A stretch of 64,000 nt of DNA, from assembly GCA_029261595.1 (NCBI GenBank), contig JAJDAZ010000039.1, forward strand, positions 85,861 through 149,860. Reading direction: 5' to 3'. Below the pieces are notes generated by a model. That model was not told where the DNA came from and did not search any database. It saw only the letters and a program-made list of their open reading frames with translations. The stretch is from Nitrospinaceae bacterium (GTDB lineage: Bacteria; Nitrospinota; Nitrospinia; Nitrospinales; VA-1). Positions within the stretch are counted from its first letter, which is position 1. Every line of letters starts with the position of its first letter. Of the stretch, positions 28,596 through 38,691 are shown piece after piece. The translations under genes and the position numbers were made by a program.

Positions 28596-31337
28596 CTAAA
28601 CCGTCCAGCCCTTCTCGGTGGCAAGTTTTAATACGGCCGGCACAATGGTGACAGAGGCTACCAGACAACTCCCCACCCCGATCGTCAACACCAGACCGAG
28701 GCTGAAGATGCCTTGATGGTCCGCAACCATCATACTTCCGAATCCGATCATGGTGGTCAATGAGCTGAGGATGACGGCCTGTCCGGTGCTTTTGGAAAGC
28801 ACGGGAATGGTTTTGTCCGGTTCTTCCCGGTAACGATGAATGATGTGAATTCCATTCACCACCCCGATGCCCAGGATGAGTGGCAGGATCACCAGATTGG
28901 CCAGATTGAACCGAACGCCCACGAGATCCATGATGCCGATGGTCCAGAGAGACCCCACAATGACCGGCAGAAAAATGAACAGGGTGGTTTTAAATTTTTT
29001 GAAGGTCAAAATAACAAAAAAGACAATCGCCGCCATCGCATAAATCCCACCGTTCACATAGCCTTCTTTCATCAGTCTGCTCGACTCGAACATATGCACC
29101 GCGTTTCCGACCACATCCGGGTCCACGCCGCGCAATTGAGCCAGGAACTTTTCCCTTTGGTCGATATCCCAAAAATCCACACTGGGGAAAATGGAGATCA
29201 TGAATCGTCCCTTATTGCTGATGAACCGCTTCCTCATTTCAGCGGGAAGCTCGTTGATTTTCACCGGTGACGGGTCCGCATTTTTTCTAAGGTCAGACAT
29301 CTTGCCCCGGTAATCGGCAAAGAGCTGTTTGGAAAAACCGGATAATCTTTCATTGGCAACTCCCGGTTCGATTTTTTCCAGTTGACCCATAGCCCGTTGC
29401 ACCCAGAGACCCGCCTGCTGAACGGAATCGTTGGGATCGTCCCCTTTACTGCGCAATTTGAAGCGTATTCTTTTCAGGCTTCTGGAAATAGATTTTGACG
29501 AAAACGGCGGGTCTTCCTCCTCGACTTGAAGGTCCCTCAGGACCGAAGCATTTTTCTCAAGAAACTTCAGGTTATCCGATTGGTGAACCGGCATCATGGA
29601 AAGGATGCTTTCTACCTCACTCACCGTGGACAATTTCTTGACCGCGTCGAGTTTTTTTTGAGCCTCTTCCAGGGTATCGGCGAGCATGGCCGCCGACCAG
29701 GTAGACCGATTGGCGTTTTCCATGATTTTAATTTCATAGGCAACCGCTTCGGTGTTTTTCGCTTGCAGGTTGAGAAGATTATAATCGAAGGCCAGATTTC
29801 GCAATGAGAGAGTTGATAGTGCAACGAGGAACAGGCATACGAAGATGATGATGTAATAATGACGAAACAATCCCTCCATCCATTTTTTCTTCTCTGCGGT
29901 TGGAGTCACCCCGTTGTAATCGGTTTTTCGAAATTTTTCTTCCACCGCGAGAAGCGCCGGGAGGAGAAGAAGCATCGCCAGCATACAAAATACAATTCCC
30001 CAGGCGGCAATCCACCCAAGCTCCGCGACGCCAATAAAGTCCGTCAAGGTCATCGCGCCGAATGCCAGGGCGGTGGTGATGGCTCCAGCAAAATTACCCC
30101 GGCCGGTTCCTTCCACGGTTTTTTGCAGGGAGCTGGGAATGTCTCCCCCGGCCATCCTTTCTTCTTTGTACCTCTCCAGCATGTGAATGCCGAAATCGAT
30201 TCCCAACCCGATGAGAATGGTGGTGAACACCACGGATAGAATATTCAAATGCCCGACGGTGAGCGTTGTGAAACCTATCGACCAGCAAAGGGCCACGATC
30301 AGGCAGAAAACCGCCATCAAAGGTTTGGCGACGCCTCGAAACGCCAGGATGAACAGAAGAGACACACCCGCCAATGCAATGAGAGTGGCTTTCTTCACGT
30401 CGATCTGCGTCAGGGTCATTTCGTCCGAGGCGATGACATCCTCGCCGGTGATGCCCACCTGGACCTCTGGAAACTGTTTGAGGGTTTCACCGACCAGCTT
30501 TCTGGAGATCTCGATGGAATCCTTGTAACCCGTAAAGCTGGTTTCATCTTCGCTGGGGGTCACCAGAATAAACATCAGATCGTTTTTTCCGGAAATCAGA
30601 TAGCCCTGCTCTTTCAGGGACTCTCCGTTGCCAGTGAAAAACGAGGCCCAGGGCGATTGATAGACGCTGTCGCCCTTTAAATGAGCCACCATCTGTTGTA
30701 ACAGGGAAATCAGTAATCCAAGATCGGCGGTTTCATCTTTTTTTTCTCCGTTTTCCGAGCCGATAAAATCGGATAACAAGGTGTTTACCATTCCGGAGCT
30801 TATTTCAGCATTGATACTTCTGAGGAGCTGATCCAGATTGGGGGAGGCGTTGAGATCTTCCAGAAACTGCTGCCGCTCTTCAATTTTTTGAATGAGATCC
30901 GCAAGCTCTTTTGGGTCGAGAAAAAGCAGGCCCTTGTCCTTGAAGTAGGTGGTGTCAATTTTGTAGAAGACATCGGAAAAAACATTGGGTTGGGATTTCA
31001 ATTTTGCGGCCAACGCTTCGGCAAAGTTTTTTTTCTGCGCAGGATCTTTTCCTTCGACCACCACTATCATGCCGTCAAAGTCATCGAACTCCTGGCGAAA
31101 CATTTTATGCCGTTCCACATAGGGAAGGTCCTTGGCGACAAGATCTCCTCTTCCGGTTTTGAACGTGAGTTTTTCCAGCGTCACCCAAAGGGAAAGGGCA
31201 GCCAGTACCAGGGAGACGACAATGACCGAAAAGGAATGGTTGTATGCGAAGAGCTCAACACGATGAAAAAACCGGTCCAGGATATTTTTAGGACCGGCGG
31301 AACTTTTCTGATTGTTCCCAGTTTTTTGTGGTGTCAT
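28596..31337 (-). CDS. MMPL/RND-family transporter (HpnN-like)
   Basis: 913 aa, two sets of TM clusters with GLGIDFGIHMLERYKEE and LGIGVVNGIHIIHRYREE half-repeats. Confidence 0.85.
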   Translation of the reverse strand: MTPQKTGNNQKSSAGPKNILDRFFHRVELFAYNHSFSVIVVSLVLAALSLWVTLEKLTFKTGRGDLVAKDLPYVERHKMFRQEFDDFDGMIVVVEGKDPAQKKNFAEALAAKLKSQPNVFSDVFYKIDTTYFKDKGLLFLDPKELADLIQKIEERQQFLEDLNASPNLDQLLRSINAEISSGMVNTLLSDFIGSENGEKKDETADLGLLISLLQQMVAHLKGDSVYQSPWASFFTGNGESLKEQGYLISGKNDLMFILVTPSEDETSFTGYKDSIEISRKLVGETLKQFPEVQVGITGEDVIASDEMTLTQIDVKKATLIALAGVSLLFILAFRGVAKPLMAVFCLIVALCWSIGFTTLTVGHLNILSVVFTTILIGLGIDFGIHMLERYKEERMAGGDIPSSLQKTVEGTGRGNFAGAITTALAFGAMTLTDFIGVAELGWIAAWGIVFCMLAMLLLLPALLAVEEKFRKTDYNGVTPTAEKKKWMEGLFRHYYIIIFVCLFLVALSTLSLRNLAFDYNLLNLQAKNTEAVAYEIKIMENANRSTWSAAMLADTLEEAQKKLDAVKKLSTVSEVESILSMMPVHQSDNLKFLEKNASVLRDLQVEEEDPPFSSKSISRSLKRIRFKLRSKGDDPNDSVQQAGLWVQRAMGQLEKIEPGVANERLSGFSKQLFADYRGKMSDLRKNADPSPVKINELPAEMRKRFISNKGRFMISIFPSVDFWDIDQREKFLAQLRGVDPDVVGNAVHMFESSRLMKEGYVNGGIYAMAAIVFFVILTFKKFKTTLFIFLPVIVGSLWTIGIMDLVGVRFNLANLVILPLILGIGVVNGIHIIHRYREEPDKTIPVLSKSTGQAVILSSLTTMIGFGSMMVADHQGIFSLGLVLTIGVGSCLVASVTIVPAVLKLATEKGWTV

Positions 31338-31559
31338 GAATAAATTACGATTGCATCCCGATAGAGGATTTCAAATAGTTGGAATTTTTATGGCAATTGA
31401 TTCTCTTCGATGTCAAAGGGGCGGCTCATGGCAACAATAAATTTTCGAGGCACGTGTAAAGTTTAACATGGGGAAATTAACGAAACAGGTTGGGGTTTAC
31501 AAACGAATTTTTTCCCTTGAGAAAATAAAATCCGACCGCAGACAATATTTTATTGTGTC

Positions 31560-32234
31560 TTAAAACTGAATGCCCAGACTAAACACATGCGCATTCACTC
31601 CCACATTGGGAGAGTCGGTGCCCGCATTGGAAACATGGAACAGGCGGTAGTTGATCGAGTAGGACCCATGATCCAGAAAATATTCCAACCCCGCGCCTGC
31701 ATGGAGAAGGAACTGAAACCGGCCTCCCAACTCGCGGTCGGCAACATCCTCCCAGTCAGTATAGGAAGCGCCGGCCCCCAGAAGAATATTCGGTGCCCAC
31801 CTTCGATGGGGATTTAAAAATTTATACTGGAACAGCAAAGGCGAGGCCCCTGCCAGGTATTCTCCATCCCGATTCAAAATGGTGGCCGCCCCGGCTTCCA
31901 GTTGCCAGAATAATGCTCCTTGATACCAGGATTTACCTACCAATCCAGAGAGATTATATTGAAAATTTGGAAAAAAGAACAAAAAGGTAAGGTCCACCGG
32001 GTCCTGTCCGGTCAGGCTCTCTGAAAAGCCAAAAAGATCGTCCGTAGAGCCGACCCCGACCTGAACGCCGAAGGATTGGTTTCCCTTTACAGATCGGTCG
32101 GCTATCCCTCCGCTCTCTGCCACCGCCTGAGACATCCCGAATGCGATAAAGAAAGCGGAGGCCAGGAAATTTCGAAGCAATTTTTTCATTTTTGCAATAA
32201 ATAAGGAAATTCGATTGAATTGGGGATTTGGCAC
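31560..32234 (-). CDS. Lipid A 3-O-deacylase PagL-like outer membrane protein
   Basis: Signal peptide, beta-barrel pattern, C-terminal NYRLFHVSNAGTDSPNVGVNAHVFSLGIQF with the HxSNAG-type catalytic motif. Confidence 0.82.
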   Translation of the reverse strand: MPNPQFNRISLFIAKMKKLLRNFLASAFFIAFGMSQAVAESGGIADRSVKGNQSFGVQVGVGSTDDLFGFSESLTGQDPVDLTFLFFFPNFQYNLSGLVGKSWYQGALFWQLEAGAATILNRDGEYLAGASPLLFQYKFLNPHRRWAPNILLGAGASYTDWEDVADRELGGRFQFLLHAGAGLEYFLDHGSYSINYRLFHVSNAGTDSPNVGVNAHVFSLGIQF

Positions 32235-32353
32235 AAAATTTCTCTCGATTTTACCACGTAAATTTTTGATTTCCAGTGGTTAAATTATTTGCAACCATTT
32301 ACCCCGGTGCTATAATCAACACCTTCAAGAACTTCAGCAAAAGGGTTTGTCTT

Positions 32354-32644
32354 ATGATGGGTATAGGTTTTCCAGAATTGATGATTATTTTGGTCATCAT
32401 CATGATTATTTTTGGCGCCGGGAAGCTCCCCGAAATTGGCAGTGCTTTTGGAAACAGCATCAAAAACTTCAAGAGCTCCATGAAAGAAGCGGATGATATT
32501 AAAGAGGACATGGATATAAGTAAAACCATGGAAGATGGAGATGTGGCAAAAGCTGAGATTGGGGAAGGTGACGGCGAGAACAAGCAGGAATCCCCATCCG
32601 CAGAAGAACCCGCTCCCCCCGCAGAAGAACCTCAAGCAAAATAA
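32354..32644 (+). CDS. tatA: Sec-independent translocase TatA/B-type protein
   Basis: [46 protein letters not shown]; start trimmed from 32276. Confidence 0.92.
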   Translation: MMGIGFPELMIILVIIMIIFGAGKLPEIGSAFGNSIKNFKSSMKEADDIKEDMDISKTMEDGDVAKAEIGEGDGENKQESPSAEEPAPPAEEPQAK

Positions 32645-32723
32645 TCCGGGGGTTTTGGCGGTGGGTGGAGTCTCATGACCCCTGCCGTCCACCTCATGAC
32701 CCGGTAAAACAAGATATTTGCGA

Positions 32724-32916
32724 TGGCCCCCCTGACGGGCCACCCTTATTAGATGCCCTTTTTTTCAATGGGCTCTCATTTCATTGCATCGCTTTTAATG
32801 CACTTGCATCTTAATAACAGGCGAACGAGGACTCTCTGTATCCAAGAGGGCGCTGTTTTAGGCAGAGCGATGCAATAAACCAGAGAAACAGCCCCTGATG
32901 GGGAGTTTTACAGAAA
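32724..32916 (+). ncRNA. Candidate structured leader/ncRNA upstream of the ECF sigma gene
   Basis: TGGCCC/GGGCCA hairpin (32724-32742); AGA(t)GCCC/GGGCTCT (32751-32776); perfect 11-bp ATTGCATCGCT (32783-32793)/AGCGATGCAAT (32866-32876) enclosing nested stems; CCCC-tgat-GGGG abutting the sigma gene SD. Confidence 0.4.
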
Positions 32917-33546
32917 ATGTCGTTTACCCAAAATAAAGAAACCAAAGAAGCGGAAGAAGCCCTGGTCAGGGAGTTCCAGGCCGGGAACCTGGAGGCTTAC
33001 GACCAGATCGCTGAGATATACCAAAAGAAAATTTACGCTCTTAGTTTCAATATGACGCGCAATCCCATGGACGCGCAGGACGTGACCCAGGAAGTTTTGC
33101 TGACCCTCTTTAGAAAAGCGCATACGTTCCAGGGCAAATCGGCTTTCTCCAGTTGGGTGTATCGAATCACCTTGAACGCCACGTACATGAAACTCAGGAG
33201 CAAAAAAAAGGAACCCAATGTTTCATTGGAAGATTTACTTCCTGCATACAATGCCTCTGGATACCAACAGGAAAAAATTCAGGATTGGTCGGAAAATACA
33301 GAATCCTTGTTGTTTGCCAATGAGACCCGAGAGGTTATCCAAAAAGCTGTAGACCAGTTGCCTGAAAAAGAAAAGGTGGTTTTCATACTGCGGGACGGAG
33401 AGGGGTTGTCCACCGAAAAAGTGAGCGAAATTCTGGAACTGACGATTCCCGCTGTAAAGTCCAGATTGCACAGGGCAAGATTATTTTTAAGGAAAAAGCT
33501 GTCACCCTATTTTGAAGAATATAACTCCCGGAGAGAGAAAAAATGA
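32917..33546 (+). CDS. ECF (RpoE-like) RNA polymerase sigma factor
   Basis: Region 2 ALSFNMTRNPMDAQDVTQEVLLTLFRKAHTFQGKSAFSSWVYRITLN; region 4 LPEKEKVVFILRDGEGLSTEKVSEILELTIPAVKSRLHRARLFLR. Confidence 0.95.
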   Translation: MSFTQNKETKEAEEALVREFQAGNLEAYDQIAEIYQKKIYALSFNMTRNPMDAQDVTQEVLLTLFRKAHTFQGKSAFSSWVYRITLNATYMKLRSKKKEPNVSLEDLLPAYNASGYQQEKIQDWSENTESLLFANETREVIQKAVDQLPEKEKVVFILRDGEGLSTEKVSEILELTIPAVKSRLHRARLFLRKKLSPYFEEYNSRREKK

Positions 33547-33785
33547 TTTGCTGCAAAGAATGCCTGGACTTGCTATCCGATTATATGGATGGGGATTTGG
33601 ACCCTCAAACCAGCGCCGATCTTGAAGAACATTTCCAGGATTGCCCTCCTTGCATCGCCTTTTTAAACACCTTTAAAAGTTCGACGCATTTGGCCGGTGA
33701 AACTTTACGTGAAGTTGATATTCCAGAGGTCGTCCAGGGCAAAATGAAAGAATTTATCAGCCAGCAAAAAAAGAAAAAGAGTTAG
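33543..33785 (+). CDS. Zinc-finger (ZAS-type) anti-sigma factor
   Basis: CKECLDLLSDYMDGDLDPQTSADLEEHFQDCPPCIAFL: HxxxCxxC-type zf-HC2; ATGA overlap with sigma gene. Confidence 0.9.
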   Translation: MICCKECLDLLSDYMDGDLDPQTSADLEEHFQDCPPCIAFLNTFKSSTHLAGETLREVDIPEVVQGKMKEFISQQKKKKS

Positions 33786-33858
33786 TTTGTTTCTTTTTCA
33801 GATTGAGCATTAACCCGCAATAATCCCTACGCTTTCCTCTTATTTCGGAATACACCCG

Positions 33859-33887
33859 TTGACAAAGCTTTAGAGTTTATCTATAGT
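33859..33887 (+). promoter_or_regulatory. Sigma70-type promoter
   Basis: TTGACA - 17 bp - TATAGT, about 100 bp upstream of the bifunctional nuclease gene. Confidence 0.75.
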
Positions 33888-33984
33888 CGAATCAGGTAAA
33901 TGACTCATCATAAGGCCCTCTCTGCAAGGCATTTAAAAGAAAAACTTGGCCTTCTCTTACTGAAAAATTTAAAAGGTATTCCTC

Positions 33985-34473
33985 ATGGTTGAAATGAAGG
34001 TTGAAGGTTTGACTCTAGACCCTCTGACCAATATGCCTATCATTATATTAAAAGATTCGACGGGAGCCAAAGCGCTTCCCATCTGGGTGGGTTATTTCGA
34101 GGCCAATGCCATTGCTCTGGAAATAGAAAAGATAACCACGCCCCGTCCCATGACGCATGACCTTCTCAGGAATCTCATCAACACCATGAAGGCCAAGATC
34201 AACCATATCCTCGTCAGCGAGTTGAAGGACAATACATTCTATGCCGTGATTTCTCTGGTCTATGGAGGAAACACCGTGTCCATTGATTCCCGACCCAGCG
34301 ACGCGATCGCTCTGGCGCTTCGAACCAAATCGCCGATTTATGTCGAAGAAAAAGTGATTGAAGCCGCCAAGAGTCTGGACCTGCCCAACCCCGAAACGAC
34401 AAAATTGGACGAAAAACAGCAGTGGAAAGACTGGTTGGATAATATCAAGCCCCAGGATTTCGGGAAGGCATAA
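33985..34473 (+). CDS. Bifunctional nuclease family protein (DUF151)
   Basis: PIIILKDSTGAKALPIWVGYFEANAIALEIEKITTPRPMTHDLLRNLI...SIDSRPSDAIALALRTKSPIYVEEKVIE. Confidence 0.93.
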   Translation: MVEMKVEGLTLDPLTNMPIIILKDSTGAKALPIWVGYFEANAIALEIEKITTPRPMTHDLLRNLINTMKAKINHILVSELKDNTFYAVISLVYGGNTVSIDSRPSDAIALALRTKSPIYVEEKVIEAAKSLDLPNPETTKLDEKQQWKDWLDNIKPQDFGKA

Positions 34474-34656
34474 AATTTCGGCTCCGTTGGCTTTTTGTCC
34501 CCTCCGTTAAAAATTTTCTCTTATACTGAATCCCGATGTGAATCCTGACGCGGCGTGTTTTGATTGTTTGGAAGATCCGTTGAGGGCGAGTGGAAACGTT
34601 CAATCATTAGAAATCCCCTTGAAAATCATTTCCCCCTTTTTTAACAGGATCGTGCG

Positions 34657-35529
34657 GTGAAAAAAATAGGGATCTTTTGTAAGCAAAAACTTCCTGTCGG
34701 CCGAAAAATTTTGACTGAGCTGATTCAATGGCTGAGCTCAAAAGACCGCCAGGTGATCCTGGATAATGAAACCGCTAAAATTATAGGAGAAGAATCTTCC
34801 CACCAGGGGGCGGACATTGCTTCCTGTGCCGATCTCATCATCGTTCTGGGCGGCGACGGCACCCTGTTGAGTGTGGCGAGGAGCGCTCATCCCTTCAATG
34901 TTCCCATTTTAGCGGTCAACCAGGGCAGTTTGGGATTCCTGGCCGAAGTCACCCTGCCGGACCTGTATGAAGTTTTGGAAAATGTATTGAACGGTCGGTT
35001 TGAATGCGAAAACCGGATGCTGCTGAACGCCTGTATCTGGCGGGACAAAAAAAAAGTGGGCGATTACCATGTCTTAAATGACGTTGTCATCAATAAAGGA
35101 GTGCTGGCCCGAATCGTCAATCTGAAAGTTCAGGTGAACGGTCAGTACATGACCTCGTACCGGGCCGACGGTCTCATCATTGCCACGCCCACAGGTTCCA
35201 CCGCATACTCCCTTTCGGCTGGCGGACCCATCATTCACCCCAGCATGGACGCCCTGGTTTTAAGCCCCATTTGCCCGTTCACTTTGACCAACCGATCGAT
35301 CGTGATTCCCGATCAATCCCTCATTCAAGTGGAACTCGCAACCGAAAATGAAAATGTGCGGGTCACGTTGGACGGACAGGAGGGATGCGATATGTTACAG
35401 GGCGATGTGCTGGAAGTAAAAAAAGCCGAAACCTCCATCAAATTGATCCAGGCCTCTGGCAGGAATTATTATCAAATCCTGCGGAAAAAACTGCATTGGG
35501 GCAGTAACGTTGCCAACGTAAAGCGTTAA
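34657..35529 (+). CDS. nadK: NAD kinase
   Basis: DLIIVLGGDGTLLSVAR; LGFLAEVTLPDL; GSTAYSLSAGGPIIHP. Likely GTG start. Confidence 0.95.
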   Translation: MKKIGIFCKQKLPVGRKILTELIQWLSSKDRQVILDNETAKIIGEESSHQGADIASCADLIIVLGGDGTLLSVARSAHPFNVPILAVNQGSLGFLAEVTLPDLYEVLENVLNGRFECENRMLLNACIWRDKKKVGDYHVLNDVVINKGVLARIVNLKVQVNGQYMTSYRADGLIIATPTGSTAYSLSAGGPIIHPSMDALVLSPICPFTLTNRSIVIPDQSLIQVELATENENVRVTLDGQEGCDMLQGDVLEVKKAETSIKLIQASGRNYYQILRKKLHWGSNVANVKR

Positions 35530-35549
35530 CGACTTCCCGACGATTTTTC

Positions 35550-36494
35550 TTGATGACATCTTCTTCAAGCCATTCTCAAACGACCCGTCAAAGCATTGTG
35601 GCTTGTGGCCAAAGCGTGGACATTGGGGCACCCGTGGTGCTATGGAATGACAAGGGGGGATTCAATTGCCCCAACAAAAGGGGGCGGGAAAGTTGCAGTC
35701 AGCACGACCCGGCCCTGGATGACGCACCGACCCAACCACATAAAGCTTATCAGATCCTCGACCCCAAGGTTGCCTACGAAGAGTTGAAGCAAACCGTGTA
35801 TCAGCTCATTCTTCATTACGATGTGTGTTACTGCTCCTGGCAATGCCATCAGGTCATGAAGGACAGCTCGTTTAAAGGAAGCCAGTTTTATCTCGACCTG
35901 GACGGCACCATTTACCAGACCTGCGATTTGTACTGGAAAACCAACACCGGACCCTCCGATGATCGGATTGGCAACATCCGGTCCGTACACGTGGAAATGG
36001 CCAATCTTTCCTGGGAGGCGCTGAAGGAAGAATCGGATCTCTATCAAGTGACCGGGAACCAATATCGGAAAATCAACGGCCAATGGCAGCTCATTCTTCC
36101 TGAAAAGTACCGGGATAAATTGCGGACCGGGGATTTCAAGGCCGTCCCGGCCCGGTCTCACAAACAACGCGGGTATTTCAGCAGACGGGTCAATGGAAAG
36201 ATGGTCCGCATGTGGGATTTCACCGAAGAACAATATCAGTCCGTCATCAAATTGTGTCTGGGTATTAACCGGTTGTTGCCCAAAATCAAACTCAAGGTTC
36301 CCTATGACAATAAAACCTGCCGAACTCCCTTAGACAGGATCAAAAATTTTTCCAAATTTTCCGGAGTGCTTGGCCATTGCCACATCCAGGGTGGCATCTC
36401 CTCCGGCCTCAGGCAGAAATACGATCCCGGTTCGGTTTTCAACTGGTCCCGTCTCAGAAAAGAGTTTTTAAAAGAAACCAGAAAGACCCGGTGA
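35550..36494 (+). CDS. N-acetylmuramoyl-L-alanine amidase-like (Amidase_2/PGRP) protein
   Basis: LILHYDVCYCSWQCHQVMKDSSFKGSQFYLDLDGTIYQTCDLYWKTNTG, GHCHIQGG near C-terminus. Confidence 0.7.
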   Translation: MMTSSSSHSQTTRQSIVACGQSVDIGAPVVLWNDKGGFNCPNKRGRESCSQHDPALDDAPTQPHKAYQILDPKVAYEELKQTVYQLILHYDVCYCSWQCHQVMKDSSFKGSQFYLDLDGTIYQTCDLYWKTNTGPSDDRIGNIRSVHVEMANLSWEALKEESDLYQVTGNQYRKINGQWQLILPEKYRDKLRTGDFKAVPARSHKQRGYFSRRVNGKMVRMWDFTEEQYQSVIKLCLGINRLLPKIKLKVPYDNKTCRTPLDRIKNFSKFSGVLGHCHIQGGISSGLRQKYDPGSVFNWSRLRKEFLKETRKTR

Positions 36495-36582
36495 GGTCGA
36501 ATTCTCAACCGGTCATCCGCTTTATTCCAACCGCATAAAAAACAGTTGACCTCGTTCCCTGTTTGGGGATAGCCTGAATATA

Positions 36583-37146
36583 ATGAATACCAAAAAAATA
36601 ATCGCAATGATGATATCTAAAAACAATCTTTTTCCATGTTCGAAGATGCTTGTCCCCTTGGTAATTTTCCTTTTGGCCGGAATGAGTTTCGTCAGTGAAA
36701 GTTTCGCCGAAACCTTGTACGTCAAAAAATCGGGCACCAAGCTTCAGGCCTCCGATTCTGCGAAATCGAAGGTGATCGCAAAACTCAGCCAGGGAACCCC
36801 GGTCAAGGTGCTCAAAAAATCCAAGAAGTTTTATCAGGTCTCCGCGTCGGGAGGGAACAAAGGATGGGTTTTTAAGTTTAAACTCACATCCAAGCCTCCG
36901 GCCAATTTCGGCGGCGGTGGCGATGTGTTGGGGGCGCTGGGCGGAAGACAAAAAATCGCCGCCAGGGAATCCTCTTCGGGGTCGAGTATCCGCGGATTGA
37001 GCCCCATCTCTGAGAAACACGCAAAAAATAAAGGCATCTCAGAAGAAGAAATCCAGGCAGTGAAGCAGATGGAAACATTTCGCATTCATCCTCAGGAGAT
37101 GGACAAATTTCTTAAGGAAGGCCGGTTGGGCGAATATTCGCAATAG
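36583..37146 (+). CDS. Exported bacterial SH3-domain protein
   Basis: Signal peptide then ETLYVKKSGTKLQASDSAKSKVIAKLSQGTPVKVLKKSKKFYQVSASGGNKGWVFKFKL. Confidence 0.8.
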   Translation: MNTKKIIAMMISKNNLFPCSKMLVPLVIFLLAGMSFVSESFAETLYVKKSGTKLQASDSAKSKVIAKLSQGTPVKVLKKSKKFYQVSASGGNKGWVFKFKLTSKPPANFGGGGDVLGALGGRQKIAARESSSGSSIRGLSPISEKHAKNKGISEEEIQAVKQMETFRIHPQEMDKFLKEGRLGEYSQ

Positions 37147-37194
37147 CCCTGAAAACGTCTTTTTCTAGTCCTGATACTACTCGGTGAAATATAC

Positions 37195-38184
37195 ATGAAA
37201 AAAATTATCCTAATTTTAGCGCTGGCTTTCCTGAGTCTGGTTTTGGCCCAATCGTCGTATTCCTTCAAGCTGGATGATTTGCTGGAGACCCTGGAAAAGC
37301 CAAAACCAAAATCCCAACCTTCAAAGCAAGAAGCTCCTAAGCAGGAGGCTCCTAAAGAGCAACCCGCCCAGCAAGGCGGCGGAGGCTTGATCGGTCTCGG
37401 CGAGTCTTTGGGAGTCTTCGATAAAAAAACTTCGCGCATTTTGAAAAAGAGCGTTGGCGCGGTGCAGGCGTTTCAACCGATCGGCCTGGAAGAAGAAAAA
37501 GCCATTGGCGGTTCGCTGGCTCTGGAAGTCTTTCATAAATTCGGCGGCATGTATAAAAATGCCGCTTTGCAAACCTATGTCAGCCTGGTGGGAAAATCGG
37601 TGGCGGAAGTTTCCGACCGTCCTGAAATCGACTACCATTTCGCGGTTCTAAATACCGACCATCCCAATGCATTCGCAACTCCTGGCGGTTATGTTTTCGT
37701 CAGCGTCGGTTTACTTCGGATGGTACAAAATGAAGCGCAATTGGCCGGCGTGCTGGGTCACGAAATCGCCCACATCACCCGGAAACACGCCCTGGAAACG
37801 TTGCAACGCAGTAAATTGCTTTCCGGGTTGAACGGTTTGACCATGGCCGCCATGAACAAAGACGAAGGTTTGTTCGATCAGGTCATCGACGAAGTTTCCA
37901 ATGTGCTCTTCACCCGCGGGCTGGACAAGAACCTGGAGCATGAAGCCGACAAATTCGGCACGGAATATGCCTACCGGATGGGCTACCACCCCGCCGGACT
38001 GAACAATTTCATTCAAATTCTGGGCAAATCCAGTTCCCAGGGGTCCTCGATATTTCTCAGCACGCATCCGGGCCCCCAAGCCCGGTTACAGACGCTCGGC
38101 CGGTTTTTACCGCGCTACAAGGCAGTGGGTCTCTATCCCATCCTGGCAAACCGGTATCGAACGACCGTTAAAGGACAACTATGA
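37195..38184 (+). CDS. M48-family metalloprotease
   Basis: GVLGHEIAHITRKHALE (HExxH), downstream LEHEADKFGTEYAYRMGY; signal peptide. Confidence 0.92.
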   Translation: MKKIILILALAFLSLVLAQSSYSFKLDDLLETLEKPKPKSQPSKQEAPKQEAPKEQPAQQGGGGLIGLGESLGVFDKKTSRILKKSVGAVQAFQPIGLEEEKAIGGSLALEVFHKFGGMYKNAALQTYVSLVGKSVAEVSDRPEIDYHFAVLNTDHPNAFATPGGYVFVSVGLLRMVQNEAQLAGVLGHEIAHITRKHALETLQRSKLLSGLNGLTMAAMNKDEGLFDQVIDEVSNVLFTRGLDKNLEHEADKFGTEYAYRMGYHPAGLNNFIQILGKSSSQGSSIFLSTHPGPQARLQTLGRFLPRYKAVGLYPILANRYRTTVKGQL

Positions 38185-38666
38185 AAAAAACGGGAATTTT
38201 CAGGGACGAACTTCCTGGGGAAAAAAAAAGCATCATCAATCTTTTGATGACGGGATACATCGTCGTTATTTCCTGCCTGGGATACGTGGCGTTTTATATT
38301 TTTATTCAGATGGTGCAACTGGAGCGCATCGTCACCGCCATCGATGTTCAAGCTCAAACCCCTGAACAGGTCAAGTTGTTAACGGACCGGATGACGCGAA
38401 CGACCGGCCAGTTGCGCAATGAAATCGTCGGGCTCGCCATTTTGGGCAGTGTGATTTGCCTGATAGGTGGCGTTTACACCGTCAACATGGTGATTCGGCC
38501 TCTACGCAAATTGGTCGAGTTCACTGAAAGTAAAGGCGAAACCACTCTGCCTGAATTTAAAACCAATACCGAGCTCAAACAACTCGCCACCGCTCTGGCA
38601 GAAAATTTTTCCGGTAGCCCGTCTTCCCAGTCAAAAACCGAGGCTTCGGAAAATCCCGCCCCTTAA
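38181..38666 (+). CDS. Two-TM HAMP-like membrane protein
   Basis: TM-periplasmic-TM followed by MVIRPLRKLVEFTES (HAMP-like); ATGA overlap with M48 gene. Confidence 0.65.
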   Translation: MKKTGIFRDELPGEKKSIINLLMTGYIVVISCLGYVAFYIFIQMVQLERIVTAIDVQAQTPEQVKLLTDRMTRTTGQLRNEIVGLAILGSVICLIGGVYTVNMVIRPLRKLVEFTESKGETTLPEFKTNTELKQLATALAENFSGSPSSQSKTEASENPAP

Positions 38667-38691
38667 AGATTTCTTTGAATAAAATATTTCG

